Source of the DNA: Amblyomma americanum
Lineage: Eukaryota; Arthropoda; Arachnida; Ixodida; Ixodidae
Reading direction: 5' to 3'
Length of the DNA: 64,000 nt
Assembly: GCF_052857255.1 (NCBI RefSeq)
Contig: NC_135507.1
Coordinates: 77,722,350-77,786,349, forward strand
Part shown: in pieces, positions 1 through 11,089 of the stretch
How positions within the stretch are numbered: position 1 is the first letter of the stretch
How the letters are laid out: every line of letters begins with the position of its first letter
Position numbers and translations under genes: made by a program
Notes under the pieces: model-generated
Told to the model about the DNA's origin: nothing
Databases searched by the model: none
Seen by the model: the letters and a program-made list of their open reading frames with translations, nothing else

Positions 1-62
1 TTCGGTGTTGGCCTAGATGTGAGACAATTACTACAACTTTCCCTTCCTTGAAAACCAATTTT
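1..62 (+). repeat. SINE 3' tail fragment
   Basis: The first 62 bases match the 3' end of the SINE type seen repeatedly in this window (a GTGTCC-like block, then TGTGAGACA, then a pyrimidine-rich stretch ending in AAAACCAATTTTCC). The head of the element lies left of the window. It ends about 15 bases before a splice acceptor, so it may supply part of the polypyrimidine tract of the next exon. Confidence 0.6.
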
Positions 63-78
63 CCAATTTTTTTTTCAG

Positions 79-3000
79 GACGGCGCCTTTATACCAGCAC
101 TGAGCCACCAGCAGAGGAGAGGACATCAAAGGGTGTCCGAAAGAATATGAAGCTTGCCATGCTGCAGAAGACATCGGTCAATGGCCTAAAAGGACCATCA
201 CCTTTGTGGTCCTTGAAGTACCTTGACCTTGTGTCGTGCTATACGGTTGAATATATGCACTGTGTGCTGCTTGGTGTGACAAGGCAGTTCACAGAGTACT
301 GGTTTGATCCATCCAGGTGCCGTGAGAAGTACTACATAGGTGAGTATTTGTTCATGACCTGGGTTTTCGTGTTTTCTAGCTGACATAAGGCTGTGTAGGG
401 AACTATGCTTTGTTGCTCTTTCAAGAATTGCACCTAACATAACATGCATACTAAGCAGTTCTTGTAGCTAGGCTTATTGGTACATATTCAGAAAAGGTAC
501 AGGAGTGCAAAGTATGGACACTGATGAAGTGACAGTACAAAACGAGCATAGTACTGTAACAAGGTTTAGTTGACATGCATGCATATTTACCCATGTGCCG
601 AGAAACAGACTGCATACATTCAAGCATTTATGGACAGCACTTATAGACGGATACAACTTAAGAACGCAGCGGCTTTTGTCTGTCAAAGGGGCCCTTCCAG
701 CCAGTGGAGTCGGCCAATTCTCATGACCCTGCTGATGTGACCAAGCAGGGAGTGGCAGACGAAAGGGGGTAATCCCTTCCCACTGTGTCCAGGGATAGAC
801 TCCTCTTTTCATTGTGGCGCTGCTCCCTGCATTGCCACGCTAGCAAGGTTATGAGAATCAGGTGACGCCTTTGGCTGGAAGGGGGTCCTTTGATGGGTAA
901 AAGCCGCTGTCTTCTTGAATTGTCTATAGGAAAAAACTTGACTATAGGAAAAAACTGTGCACTCTCGCATAGCACTACTGATGGGTCACTTATAATGATT
1001 GCATTTGCAGGACGGCCAAGTACCGTGAATGCCCTCAACAAACGTCTCACCAGCATTCGACCACCACATCACGTCACCCGTCTGCCTCGCACAATCCAGG
1101 AGAGGCACTTCTGGAAAGCACACGAGTGGCGAAACTGGCTGCTTTTTTACTGTGTGCCGTGTTGCCTGAACACTCTCCCTGCTCAATTTTTGAGGCACTT
1201 TGCTCTTCTCTGCGAGGCAATTTTTATACTTCTACAAGAGCAACTTTCATCTGCTGCCATCAGTTATGCAGGTGAGGCCAAATATTCTGTCTGGAGCATA
1301 GTTATTTCATTCTGCATTCCAACCTTAAGATTTTATATGCACTCTGGATTAATCCTCTAATAGATATTTATTCTACAGTGGTACCGGAATGGTCCTTTGT
1401 TACCTTTGCTTCCATCTTGTGGCAACCAAAAAGATACTTTGGACGAGCCCTACTTTCCATAAAGCAGACACAGATTGCCAGAAAATGCACAAGCTGGACT
1501 CTTAATACCCAGAAATGACAGTCTGCTTATGACAAGCCTGGCTCGTCCCAAGTCTGCTAGCTGGTTAAAGCAGCATATACACCAAGTTCTGATGGCATGA
1601 TTTTTCTTTTTAATTATGTGTAAGGCATTACATAGATCAGCACGTGACATCTGCCAACTATGACTGATGAATAGTTCATGATTGCATTTCTTGTGTCATG
1701 CTGTTGCTGTTTCAACACCAGAACGATGGCTGTCACCTAAAAAGTTAGTATAGGCTACATGAGGCTTGAAAACTGCAGTATTATCTCTGCTGCTTCATTC
1801 ATTGTCATTCCGGTTCTTGAAACAGGCTTGCTTTGGTGTTGTACTGAATTCAAATGACGAAGTAGTCATTATATTGCAGTTTTTTCATGCCTCATGTGAC
1901 GTATACTGACCTTTGACATTGCAGCCATTGTTGTTAAAACAAAAACAGCATGAGAAGAAATTTAGTTGTAAAGTACAGAGGAATTGTTTGTGAGTACCAA
2001 AAGGTGATTCATGTATACTAATGTCTCATGCATCATTACAAAGAAACATGCAACAAAAAAAAATTGTTGCCCATATTTATTAAAGTGCCTGGCTTTCTTT
2101 TCATTCTCCAAAAAATTATTCTAACAATGAAAGGTACAGGGTGTTAACTGTGTTCTTAGCAAAAATATAATCTTTCCTAGGCCTGCGGTTTCTCAGTTCA
2201 CACAATCCAGAGTGTAGTGTCGCTACAGCATAGAAAAGCATGCAATGCTACTAACAGGCTAGATGGCACTGAACATAATGTCTCAAAGTGACGTACGGGC
2301 CGCCGCGGTGGCTGAGTTGTTATGGCGCTCGGCTGCCGGCCCGAAAGACGGTTCGATCCCGGCCGCGGCGGTCGAATTTCGATGGAGGTGAAATTCTAGA
2401 GGCCCGTGTACTGTGCGATGTCAGTGCACGTTAAAGAACCCCAGGTGGTCGAAATTTCCGAAGCCCTTCACTACGGCGTCTCTCATAGCCTGAGTTGCTT
2501 TGGGACGTTAAACCCCTACAAACCAAACCAAAGTGACCGTACCTTGTAGTAGTGTGTGTGTGTGTGTTTGTGTGCATGCGCACTGTCTACAAAATCGCAA
2601 GAAAAATGAATCATTTAGGAAACAAAAATGAAGCAGTAGGATGCATTTATGATAAGGCCTCCGCTGTAATTTACTGCATGAGCAGTGCCCAGTTGTAAGT
2701 ATATGGCACCAAAACAGCAGCATTTCGTTCATTTTCATTTCTTACATTAGTAATACCAATAATGTTTTTCTTACAGGAGCACATGCTAACTGTATGCAGC
2801 GGTGTTCTGCATGCCAATGAAACATTAATGGTCATTTTGGGCAAAGCTAGCCAGCGAATGAAAGGGACCTGCCAGTGACCTCTATTTCACACAGCAAGCA
2901 TCTCACTTGTAGGATGCCACTATGCCCACTTGTAGCAAACTTCAAACCAGAATTAATTTGGGAGCCTGTTTGCATGTAGAACACAGAGGGGTTTATGAAA

Positions 3001-4801
3001 AAGGCAGATATCACAAACTTGCTGTCTTCATCATCCTCTTTGTTTAAACAAGAGTCAAGTGCTTGTTTTTCTGTTTCTTATTCTTACAGCAATAAACTCA
3101 TAAATATATCCACTTAGTGAATCGTGGCTTACCAGCAAGAAAGCCGAGCAGTACAAAAGGGCTATGATGTTTTCAGCTGTGACAAACCCTTTTTCAGTGT
3201 GAAATGAGAAAGGGCTGAATCGGGAAGATTTTGAGTGTTTAATTTCAAGTGAATTTTTGAGAGGATTGCTTCTGAATTTTTTTTGTTACAGCATATGATT
3301 TTAACAGCCAGAGCACTTACCATGCGACTTACTGCTTTCTCTGTACTGGCCTGAACATTTGTTCGATGACTGAACATGCCAGCTTGCTTGCCACATAGCG
3401 CTAAACAGACACGGATGCAGGGAGACAAACAGGACGGGCGCTTGTTGGCTCTGTTTCTTTTCTTTATCACGGAAAACATTAAATGAGGCATAGGCAATAT
3501 TCCGGCATAAATGGCACATTATTAAAAGACCACTCTTATGTATTGTCAAAGGTTGATGTTTGACAAATTATCTGGAATTATTCCACGTTTCTACACCTTT
3601 GTTGCTGCACACTTTCTCGTTGCATCATGTAGTAACAACTGCTCTGTGCTAGCTGTTGTGAGGAATTGTCGTTTTTCAAGAAAACAAGGAATCCAGGATA
3701 CTCTGTTAGGTGCAGCAGTCACAGCCCATAGTGCTGATCTGATGGAAGCCATCTGCCCTACGAAGCCGGCATATATGTGGGCTTCTTGGGTGTACACAAT
3801 GCCAACATGGTCACCACCGGGGGTACCACAACTCCCAAAGCTCATTGCCTCAGTGGTGGTGTAGCGCAACTTCTTGTCAAAGTGGTTTGTTAACAGTACT
3901 GAATTATCTTAGTTTTAGAGTAGTGGGCTAATGTTCACATAGCTGCATAATTAAATATATTGAAAGACTATGCCACAAGTAAAATAGCTTTCTTTTTTTT
4001 TCAGATCGCCTCCTGCAACGCTTCGTGTGCCGAGCTGCAGCACTATACGGGGAGCGGTGCATGAGCTTCAATGTGCACCAGCTGACGCATCTAACCCAAG
4101 CCGCCCGTAACTTCGGACCCTTGTGGGCCCATTCTGCCTTTGGATTCGAGAGTGGGAACGGCCACATCGTTAAACTGGTGACGGCAGCAAATGGAGTGCC
4201 TGATCAAATCTTGGAGCGGGCAATCATGAGTCAGGAACTGCACCTTGTTCTTTCTTTGAACGCAATTCCACTGAGGAGCCAGCAGTTGTGCAGTGAATTT
4301 CTTCATTACCCTAACGTGAGTAAGGCTCACTATGTGCAGGGTGCCTGCATGTTTGGAGTGCCGAAGGAAGTGCCTCTGCTTCTGCCAGCAGAAAGGGCTG
4401 CTCTGGAGTTAATGCTCAACAACATTCCTCGAGTGCAAGAATATTTCAGATTTTTTTATAGAGGAACTGTGATGCATAGCCAGCAGTACCAAAGGGGCAC
4501 CAAAAGTGACAGTAGTGTCATTGAGTCTCAAGATGGCGAATTTTTCGTTATTAAGAGAATTTTCGAGGTAGTTGATGAGGGGTCCCCAAGCAATGGTGAA
4601 GTTGTTTTGCTCTGCAGGAAAATTGTTTGTGAAGACTGCGATTTGTACTTGCCAGGTCACATAATGCAGTGTTTTTTTTCTCTAGAATTCCCACTGGTTG
4701 CGCTGAATCTCAGTGGAGTAGCCAAGCCTTGCATTTTTGTCACATTCAGCAATGAAGAAAATTATGTTTGCAAAATTCCAAACCTCATTGAACGAGACTA
4801 G
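79..4801 (+). CDS. Tnp2-like (EnSpm/CACTA-type) transposase, 3' part, three exons
   Basis: Exons at 79-339, 1011-1271 and 4005-4801 (stop TAG). All acceptors end in TTTCAG or TTGCAG and donors are GTGAGT and GTGAGG. Every junction is phase 1 and joining them leaves one open frame of about 439 codons; upstream exons are outside the window. Exon 1 has the family signature VNGLKGPSPL and a YTVEYMHCVLLGVTRQ block; the joint to exon 2 reads YYIGRPST, followed by IRPPHHVTRLPRTI and WRNWLLFYCVPC; exon 3 has LYGERCMSFNVHQLTHL, GPLWAHSAFGFESGNGH and a C-terminal beta-rich segment. These blocks recur in Tnp2-type transposase-domain proteins of invertebrates. The presumed role is DNA transposition in the nucleus, but an intact spliced frame could also be a domesticated gene. 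No terminal inverted repeats were recognised. Family call is from memory of motifs. Confidence 0.72.
1272..4004 (+). other. Intron 2 of the Tnp2-like gene
   Basis: This 2,733-base GT..AG interval holds a complete SINE (2,284-2,542), a short TG microsatellite (about 2,552-2,567) and, at 3,402-3,446 on the minus strand, a copy of the motif found at the tail of the Penelope-like element (AACAAGCGC ... TTTAGCGCT). The rest is AT-rich and holds no ORF I recognise. Intron 1 (340-1010) shows nothing recognisable. Confidence 0.6.
2284..2542 (+). mobile_element. Ruka-like tRNA-derived SINE with target site duplication
   Basis: The body at 2,297-2,528 starts GGGCCGCCGCGGTGGCTGAG, has a GGTTCGATCCCGG B-box-like segment, the SINE core GTGCGATGTCAGTGCACG and ends AACCAAACC. 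It is flanked by near-identical repeats CAAAGTGACGTAC (2,284-2,296) and CAAAGTGACCGTAC (2,529-2,542), a 13/14-base target site duplication. The duplication shows that this is a retrotransposed copy, not a tRNA gene. It sits in intron 2 of the Tnp2-like gene in sense orientation. Confidence 0.85.
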
Positions 4802-4810
4802 GAGGCAGTG

Positions 4811-5398
4811 TTAAAGGTCCACTGAAGAGATATTTGAACTCGTCTTTTTACCGCGAGAACTCTTTCTACACACTCCGGGCATTCTTAGAAACTTCGAATT
4901 ATTGTCCTGTGCACCCATTTTCCGTAATTTAAATCAAATGTCTTGGCTCCCGCCTTTTTTTGAACTCAATGCTGTAGGTAGGAGGAGTCAACCAACGCGT
5001 GGAGCCAGCCCCGTGGCGGCTTGCCGCTCTGTCATTGGCGGAGTGATACGTAAATCAAAAGAGTCCACATGTATTTTTATTTCCATGGGCCTAATTTATG
5101 GCTATGTTGTCTACGACTGAAACTATTTATTCACAAAAATTTCCTAAAAACTAAATAAAAGCGAATGCAAAGCCGCCACTATAGACTGTCTGAAAGGCAC
5201 TCCACGCGTTGGTTGACTCCTCCTACCTACAGCGTTGAGTTCAAAAAAGGGCGGGAGCTGGGAGGTTTAATCCGATTTAAATTAGGGAAATGGCCCGCAC
5301 AGGACAATAATTCGAAGTGTCTAATAGTGCCCGGGACGTGTAGATAGAGTCGCCGCGGTAAAAAGACCAGTTGAGATTCCTCTTTAGTGCACCTTTAA
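4811..5398. mobile_element. TTAA-flanked long-inverted-repeat element (MITE/foldback)
   Basis: TTAA occurs at 4,811-4,814 and 5,395-5,398. Between them lie inverted arms of roughly 190 bases: the left arm begins AGGTCCACTGAAGAG, and the right arm read in reverse begins AGGTGCACTAAAGAG. The arms share the blocks TTTTTACCGCG, CGAATTATTGTCCTGTGC and TAGGTAGGAGGAGTCAACCA. The core is AT-rich with no coding capacity. TTAA duplication is typical of piggyBac-type transposition, so this is probably a non-autonomous derivative. It lies 10 bases after the stop of the Tnp2-like gene. Confidence 0.75.
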
Positions 5399-6957
5399 GC
5401 CTTTGTCATTTCACTAGCGCTTGTTTACCCATCAAATTGTTAATAAAATATTAATTTGAAAAATACTGTATAGTAGGGCCATAATCATCAGCTTAACTAC
5501 ACTCGCTGCAGGGCAAAGGTCTCTCCCATATCTCTGCAATTAACCATGTCCTGTGCAAGCTATGGCCACCTTATCCCCACAGACTTCCAAACCTCATCCA
5601 CTCACCTGACTCTTGCAATCCCCGCTACACTTGCCTTCTCTTGGAATTCACTCCGTTACCTTAAAGGGTCCCTGAAAAGGGTGTTTGAGGTTGTCTATAA
5701 AATGCTTGCATTATGTAGAGTACAGGCCAACGAGCGTTCATGCCGCATACAAGACCTCAGAAGCGAGCCGATAATTTACAACACAATATTTAAAACTCCA
5801 GCTTCTGTGCCTAGCGGTGACCTAGCGGTGACCTGCGGTGCTGTGCTTTTGCCCGAATCCGTGCTTGTTGCGTCATGTAGTGCTCATTACATCAGCAGCA
5901 GACTGCTAGCGTTGGTTCGTGTGCGTCAGCAGGCGGCAGAGGGGGCGAGTCTGAAGTGCCGGCAGAGGAGCACCAACATTTCAGCGTTTAAAAAGTGACG
6001 ACAGGAGAAGGAAAGGTGCAAAGACGTGGAAATTCAAATGTTGACTACAGATAACTCAGCTTCCACAAAAAGCATATAAAAAATTCTTACTGGAGGTTAT
6101 TTGGGAAGCAGCATCCTTTAGCATCCTGGGCACATCGGATGTTTGCCGAGACCCCCTTTCACAGCCCCTTTAAGTCATAAGTCATCTTGCCTTTGCATAC
6201 ATGCCCTGCTCTTGCGCATTTCTACTTAATGGCAGCAATGGTGGAGAGAAGGCAGGCAGATGGTGTCTTGAGGGGCACAAAGTGAAAAGAGAGGGGAAAG
6301 CCTCAAGGTGCTTGCCAATGTTTCAACTAGAGGTTAGGACAAATCCTCTTGTTGAAACATTGGCACGCACCCTGCCACTCTCCCCTTCCTCGTTCACTTT
6401 ATCAATGGCAGCTAGGATATCATTAACTGGTGTTCATTCTATGATCTGGCCACTTTGCTCCTTTCCTGGCTCATAATGTTGCAGTTACCATTTTCCATAT
6501 CTTGCTGTGCTGTCTGCAGTTTAAGTTGAGCAGTTTTTGTTAGCTTTCACATTTTTGCTCCATAGGTAAGGGTAAGATACAACCGTTATAATTATTCTCT
6601 TGAGGGATATTGGCAATCTGCTATTCACGACGTAAGTGTGCCTGTCCAATGCACTGTGCCCCATTCTGACTGCTATCATTGTTCCACACTCATGGACTGG
6701 ATCTGTGGTCACTGCCTGCACTAAGCAGCTGTGTTTAACCTATTAGGCCCTCGGGCCAGTAGCTTTGTATATATGTGACTAGTTCTTAGCGTGGTGTATT
6801 TTAACATGCTAATTCATAAGTTTACCACTTACAATAGTTTGCTACCTATCACGAACTGTTTTTGCTTTCACGACGGTTTTGACCATTATCATAGATTTCT
6901 GGATAATTTTTAGACCCACCATTGTGCTTTGCTTGTCTTGGTCCTCGATCATGGCAT
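5399..6957 (-). mobile_element. RTE-like LINE fragment (antisense on + strand), interrupted
   Basis: From about 5,485 the plus strand reads as the antisense of an RTE-like reverse transcriptase C-terminal region (CAGGGCAAAGGTCTCTCCCA, then TTGGAATTCACTCCGTTACC). It resumes after the inserted TTAA element (5,661-6,173) and runs to a GGATAATTTTTAGACCCACC block near 6,900-6,920. The minus strand at 6,521-6,721 encodes a piece with NSRLPISLKR, typical of the region after the RT palm in these LINEs. Stops and indels are frequent, so it is dead. The exact clade is an inference; 5,399-5,484 shows nothing. Confidence 0.6.
5661..6173. mobile_element. Second TTAA-flanked inverted-repeat element
   Basis: TTAA at 5,661-5,664 and 6,170-6,173 brackets a 505-base element whose termini are imperfect inverted repeats (AGGGTCCCTGAAAAGGG at the left, AGGGGCTGTGAAAGGGG read inward from the right). 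It interrupts the RTE-like LINE fragment: the host sequence CTCCGTTACC just before it continues with GTCATAAGTCATCTTGCC after it. The arms are much shorter than those of the 4,811-5,398 element but the ends begin alike (AGG). A 150-codon ORF inside (5,546-5,998) crosses the insertion boundary and is not a gene. Confidence 0.65.
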
Positions 6958-7160
6958 GTGGGGATTAATGTTCCGAAGCTGCACATGGGTTATGAGAGAT
7001 GCTGTAATGGGGAGCTCCGGATGAAATTTGACCACCTGGAGTTCTTTAATGTGCGCTGATATCGTACAGGACGTGTTTTTTTTTCCTGCACTACAGTGCA
7101 GTTGCACTGGAAGAAGTTGAATCCTGTGACCTTGTGCCATACAGCCAAATGCCATAGCCA
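6958..7160 (-). repeat. Diverged Ruka-like SINE, minus strand
   Basis: The plus strand shows the reverse complement of the SINE: GGGATTAATGTTCCGAAGC, then TATGAGAGATGCTGTAATGG, then GACCACCTGGAGTTCTTTAA and CGCTGATATCGTACAGGACG. It is more diverged than the copy at 2,297, and the head is hard to follow past about 7,110. Confidence 0.6.
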
Positions 7161-8496
7161 CAAAACCATGACTTTGGGGGCACCTTCTGTACTGTGTGAA
7201 GTCAAAATTGGAGATTCCTCGTGTTATTAAGGTGCGCAGTAATCGCTGGTCAGTCTGGCGATACTGAAGTGTTAAGCTCCTTGGAAGATGCTACAGCTTT
7301 CTACAGTGTGCCACAGGTGTGTAACACATTCATTAATAAAAAGGAAAGATATTACAATGAAAAGAAAGTTTGATGTTTTCATTTTGCACATGGCCCCACT
7401 GATGTTGCAATAGTCACAAGGAAACTGTTGGTCTGCATCAGTGCACGGTCACAAAAGTGTGCTGAAACCGTATTTTGGATGGCAGAAGGTGTTCCTGTTA
7501 TCAATATCCATTGTCGAATGAGTCCTCTTTATGGCAGGGTGTGATGTTTCCAGTTAGAAGGTGGGTAGGGACTGTACACATGCAAGATCCAGCTTTGTCA
7601 AGTATGGAACAAGAATCGCAGTGGAAGCTTGGTGCTTGCATTTCACACATGAGCTCATGGCACTTGCGGATGATTTTATTTGTGATGGTTGTCACATTAA
7701 GGAGATGGCTACTGCGGGCATTCTTGAATTTGAGTATGCTGAAGGAATTGCGTGCACTTTTGCTTAAATTTAAGTTTGTCCTAAAAAAATACGATTTAAC
7801 ATGACAACGCTTGGAATGACAAATCGGGTGACGAAACTACCGCGTTGAACAAGCTGCAGTTTCAGGATGCACTGCCTCACCCACCTATAGTTCTGAACTA
7901 GCGCCATGAGGCTTCTTGCTATTCCTGTAACTGAAAGAACATATAAAGACCATGCAAGTCCAACTGGAGCCATCGGCCTCATTCTTCTCTGACAGCAAGT
8001 AAACAGTAGTGCATCGATGGCGTAAGAGCATCAGCGTCAGTGGGGGACTATATCAAAAAATTAATTACACCTCCAAAAAGACATCCCAGTTAAGCTTTAT
8101 TTTGACTTTGACATCTTTCATTCTTGCTAACACGTTACAGACAAGGAGGCAAATTATTCAGCACACCTCTCAAGCTTAGGATATATCTATCAAATTTTTG
8201 TGTCTGTATATTCAGTTCCTTGCTATTGGAGGCTACTTCAGTAATAAGGGATGAATAATTCAATTGATTCATTTATCCTATGGACTAATGTATTGTGGCC
8301 TCATTTTCTGTTATCTTTTAGGTCGTGTCCTTAGCCTAATTATAGTTCTTTATTTCCTGATAGTTCTCTAAATAAACTTTTTTGAAATGTATGCACTTGA
8401 GCTGATGTGTAGCTTTGAAAGCACAGTACCAGAATGCCATATGCTTGTTCACACATGTTGTGCTAGCTGGTACAACTTGGATTGGTGCGATGAGTG
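7161..8496. other. No recognisable gene
   Basis: AT-rich interval. A 109-codon plus-strand ORF (7,475-7,804) overlaps a 68-codon ORF in another frame; neither shows a family motif, a signal sequence or splice sites that I can support. I see nothing further. Confidence 0.4.
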
Positions 8497-8575
8497 GGAT
8501 TTAACATCCCAGAGCTGCACATTGCCTATAAGAGACACCACAGTAGAGGAACTGATTTTGACCACCCGGGTCGAA
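8497..8575 (-). repeat. SINE fragment, minus strand
   Basis: GTGGGATTTAACATCCCAGAG, TATAAGAGACACCACAGTAG and TTTTGACCACCCGGGTCGAA match, in order, the reverse complement of the 3' half of the Ruka-like SINE. It lies immediately before the minisatellite. Confidence 0.5.
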
Positions 8576-8639
8576 TTAATTATGAGCTCAGTTGCGATCC
8601 ACATGACAGACAAGATGAAATATGTAATGCATTTAAGTT

Positions 8640-9175
8640 CATATGAGCCATATAAAAGACACATATGAGCTGAAATATAATTGAGAGACACATATTGGCC
8701 CATAACAAAGACACATTGTCCCAATTGAGTGACTGAGACACATCCGAGTGATACAAGAGACACATATTGGCCCATACGGGTGACTGGGAGACACGTATCA
8801 ACCCATACGAGTGACTGAAAGACACATATCAACACATACAAGTGATACGGGAGACACATATTGGCCCATACGGGTGACTGGGAGACACGTATCAACCCAT
8901 ACGAGTGACTGAAAGACACATATCAACACATACAAGTGATACGGGAGACACATATTGGCCCATACGAGTGACACAAGAGACACGTATCTGCCATACTAGT
9001 GATACGATAGACACATATGGGCCATACGTGTGATATGGGGAAACACGTATTACCGTATACGTGACACATATTACATTATATGTGGCACATATTCAACACA
9101 TATCATCTCGTATTACCACATATCGCACACATATAAATTCATACTAGGCACATATCCATCCATACGAGATTTTTT
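8640..9175. repeat. Minisatellite, about 31-base unit with a 93-base higher-order period
   Basis: The unit is roughly GAGACACATATTGGCCCATA plus CGAGTGACTG, with variants (CACGTATCAACCCATACGAG, CACATATCAACACATACAAG). From about 8,755 to 8,945 three variant units repeat as a block of about 93 bases, twice, almost unchanged. Towards 9,000-9,175 the array becomes irregular and unit lengths shrink. Minus-strand ORFs of 61-156 codons across it are products of the repeat (they translate to repeats such as SLVWANMCLPYHLY), not genes. Repeats are contiguous with no spacers, so it is not a CRISPR array. Confidence 0.85.
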
Positions 9176-10009
9176 GATAGGGCGGTTAAGAACAACTTTC
9201 TTCAAGGATGCGTTCATGCAACTGCCCTCATCCGACGTGCTTTACAAACAACGTAGGCCACGGCATCATCTTAAAGCTATAAGTAAAACAATGTGCTACC
9301 TCGTATTTGAGGAATGAAGAATTACAAAAACCTTGGTCCATGCAAGTTTATAAAGCGAAGGTTTCGGAAATCAATCCTAACGTCACATACATGTATTTCT
9401 TATGGCTGCCTCTTTGAGCATTGAACCCTAAAAAAAAGATTCGTCATTGTCATTGTTTTCAGTTTTGTTGCTTAAGGTAAATTACACCTATAGTGGTAAG
9501 CCATGATCAGCAACTCTCGGGAGATAAAAAAACAGCAAAGCTTCTATACAAAGCTTTTTCTTATAAGACATCTTGCTCTAAATTCAACATAGAAAAAAGA
9601 TGTCTTTTTGATCAACTAGAACAGCCGCGCTTCAAAGTTTACATCTTAAGAAAATAGAAAACTGCGCTCTTCAGTGAATAGAACCCGCTAGCATGGAGAT
9701 ACTGCGCAAGTGCAAAAAATGCCGCAGTATCTTTCGCCTCCAACATTTCAGTCACTAAACCCAAAGCGCCCTCTAAGAGATATCCAAGGAAACATTTTTT
9801 CCGCCATATTTGGCATAAAAAACGAAACACAGTTCTCAACACTGACAAAAAGGGATAGAAAGGTGCAACTTTCAGGAAACAGACAAAACGTCTCGCAGCA
9901 CGTATTTCAAGGGTGAAAGTTATTCCATGCCTGCCGAGAAGGGGTAAAATTCAAAGTTACCTCTTTCTTACCCCCTTATTTACACTTCTTTTTTTAGAGT
10001 GCACTGCAC
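9176..10009. other. No recognisable gene
   Basis: AT-rich sequence with only short ORFs on both strands (for example 9,030-9,317, 9,639-9,848 and 9,710-9,916). None shows a recognisable domain. Confidence 0.4.
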
Positions 10010-10545
10010 TCAAATGTTCATGTCCCGGAGGCCCATGACGAGCACAGCGTCGTGAGCCCTAGTCTGTGTCGATGGCTTGCTTGGCCGGGCCCTCGAAGCG
10101 CAGTAGGGCCTCCCAACCCTCCCAAGTGGTAAGGTGCTCCTGGTCCCGAAGGGAAGGATCCACCGGGGAAAGGAAAATGATATGATCGAGAGTGGCTTTG
10201 GGGTGGTGGCAGAGGGTGCAGGAGGGGTTTCTGTGGACTTGGTGATAGCGCGAGCGTATATAAGGGGAGGGTAAGGTGCGTGTTTGCAGCCGCCTCCAGT
10301 GTCTGGTGATACTTGCCAAGGTAGGGATGGGTTGGGGTATTGCCGACGATCGGCTTTGCAGGCCTGCGTCAGTTCTCTCAATGAATGCATGCGCTTCCGT
10401 GAGAACCCTAGATCGGAGGCCGCCGGTGCACCGTTGAGAAAACCTCGGGCTAAAGCGTTGGCAGCTTTGTTAATTTTGGCTAAACTGAACCAAGGCGCTC
10501 GTCTGCTGAGCTGGAGTATCCGTATCCGAACCCGGATGCGGCGGT
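10010..10545 (-). pseudogene. I-like LINE, 3' end of ORF2 (RNase H tail and C-terminal zinc motif)
   Basis: The minus strand reads, across two frames, ANALARGFLNGAP (the end of the RNase H domain, as in the GNERANALARG motif of I-clade elements), then LRELTQACKADRRQYPNPSL, then in another frame ITRHWRRLQTRTLPSPYI and a cysteine-histidine block CTLCHHPKATLDHIIF. This order is that of the last part of an I-like LINE ORF2. The frame change between the two pieces shows that it is broken. The 5' remainder is absent. Confidence 0.65.
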
Positions 10546-10640
10546 CGCGTTTCAAAGGAGGCGAAGCTCAAGGGCGCCCGTGTGCTGTGCGATGTCGGTG
10601 CGCGTTAAGATCCCCATGTGGTTGCAATTGATGTTGTTGT
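10527..10640 (+). repeat. SINE middle fragment
   Basis: ATGCGGCGGTCGCGTTTCAA, GGCGCCCGTGTGCTGTGCGA and TCGGTGCGCGTTAAGATCCC match the SINE core on the plus strand. It has neither a head nor a tail and abuts the I-like LINE fragment. Confidence 0.6.
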
Positions 10641-10949
10641 TGTTACCCTCATACAAGGAAACATGTCCACATAGGGTATTGGCGAAGAATTGAAGGGCAC
10701 AGAGAATTCTTCAGGCAAATATTTCCTGGACGAAAATAGCATGAATGCTGAGGAAGGAAGAAGTAAAGAAAACGGAACGACGAAATGAAATGGGAAATGA
10801 ATAACGCACTCAGGTGATCGCGACTGATTTTTATAGCCGAGTGGTTAAATGATAATGATAATAGTAAGAATAATATTAATATTGAAAAATCAAAAATAAT
10901 TACCAAAGTAGCCGATTTGATTCCATTAAAAAAATTTGGACGGCGGTCA
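10641..10949. other. No recognisable gene; AT-rich
   Basis: A TTG trinucleotide run (10,628-10,640) leads into a purine-rich and then AT-rich stretch with a short AATAATATTAAT block. It could be the degraded 3' non-coding end of the minus-strand LINE that follows. Confidence 0.3.
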
Positions 10950-11089
10950 AAACTACTTGTGGTTGTACCCTAGTCTGGTGGCTCCAAACGACAGTATGAC
11001 TTGGCTGCTCAAACAAAGGAGAAGCTGTTGGAGTGGGTTCCTAGGCAGTCCGCCACTTCATTGGCAGTCACACCGCTATGACCTGGCAT

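Noticed and set aside
2297..2400. tRNA gene at the SINE head
   Set aside because: Box-like promoter elements are present, but no cloverleaf can be completed, and target duplications show that it is a SINE insertion. The same applies to the heads at 19,641, 26,632 and 47,683.
5546..5998. 150-codon ORF
   Set aside because: It runs from LINE fragment into the TTAA element across an insertion boundary.
8449..8983. Minus-strand ORFs of 61-156 codons with a repeated SLVWANMCLPYHLY pattern
   Set aside because: They are translations of the minisatellite; the repeat has no stop in that frame.
8640..9175. CRISPR-like array
   Set aside because: Units are contiguous and of about 31 bases without unique spacers, and the genome is eukaryotic.
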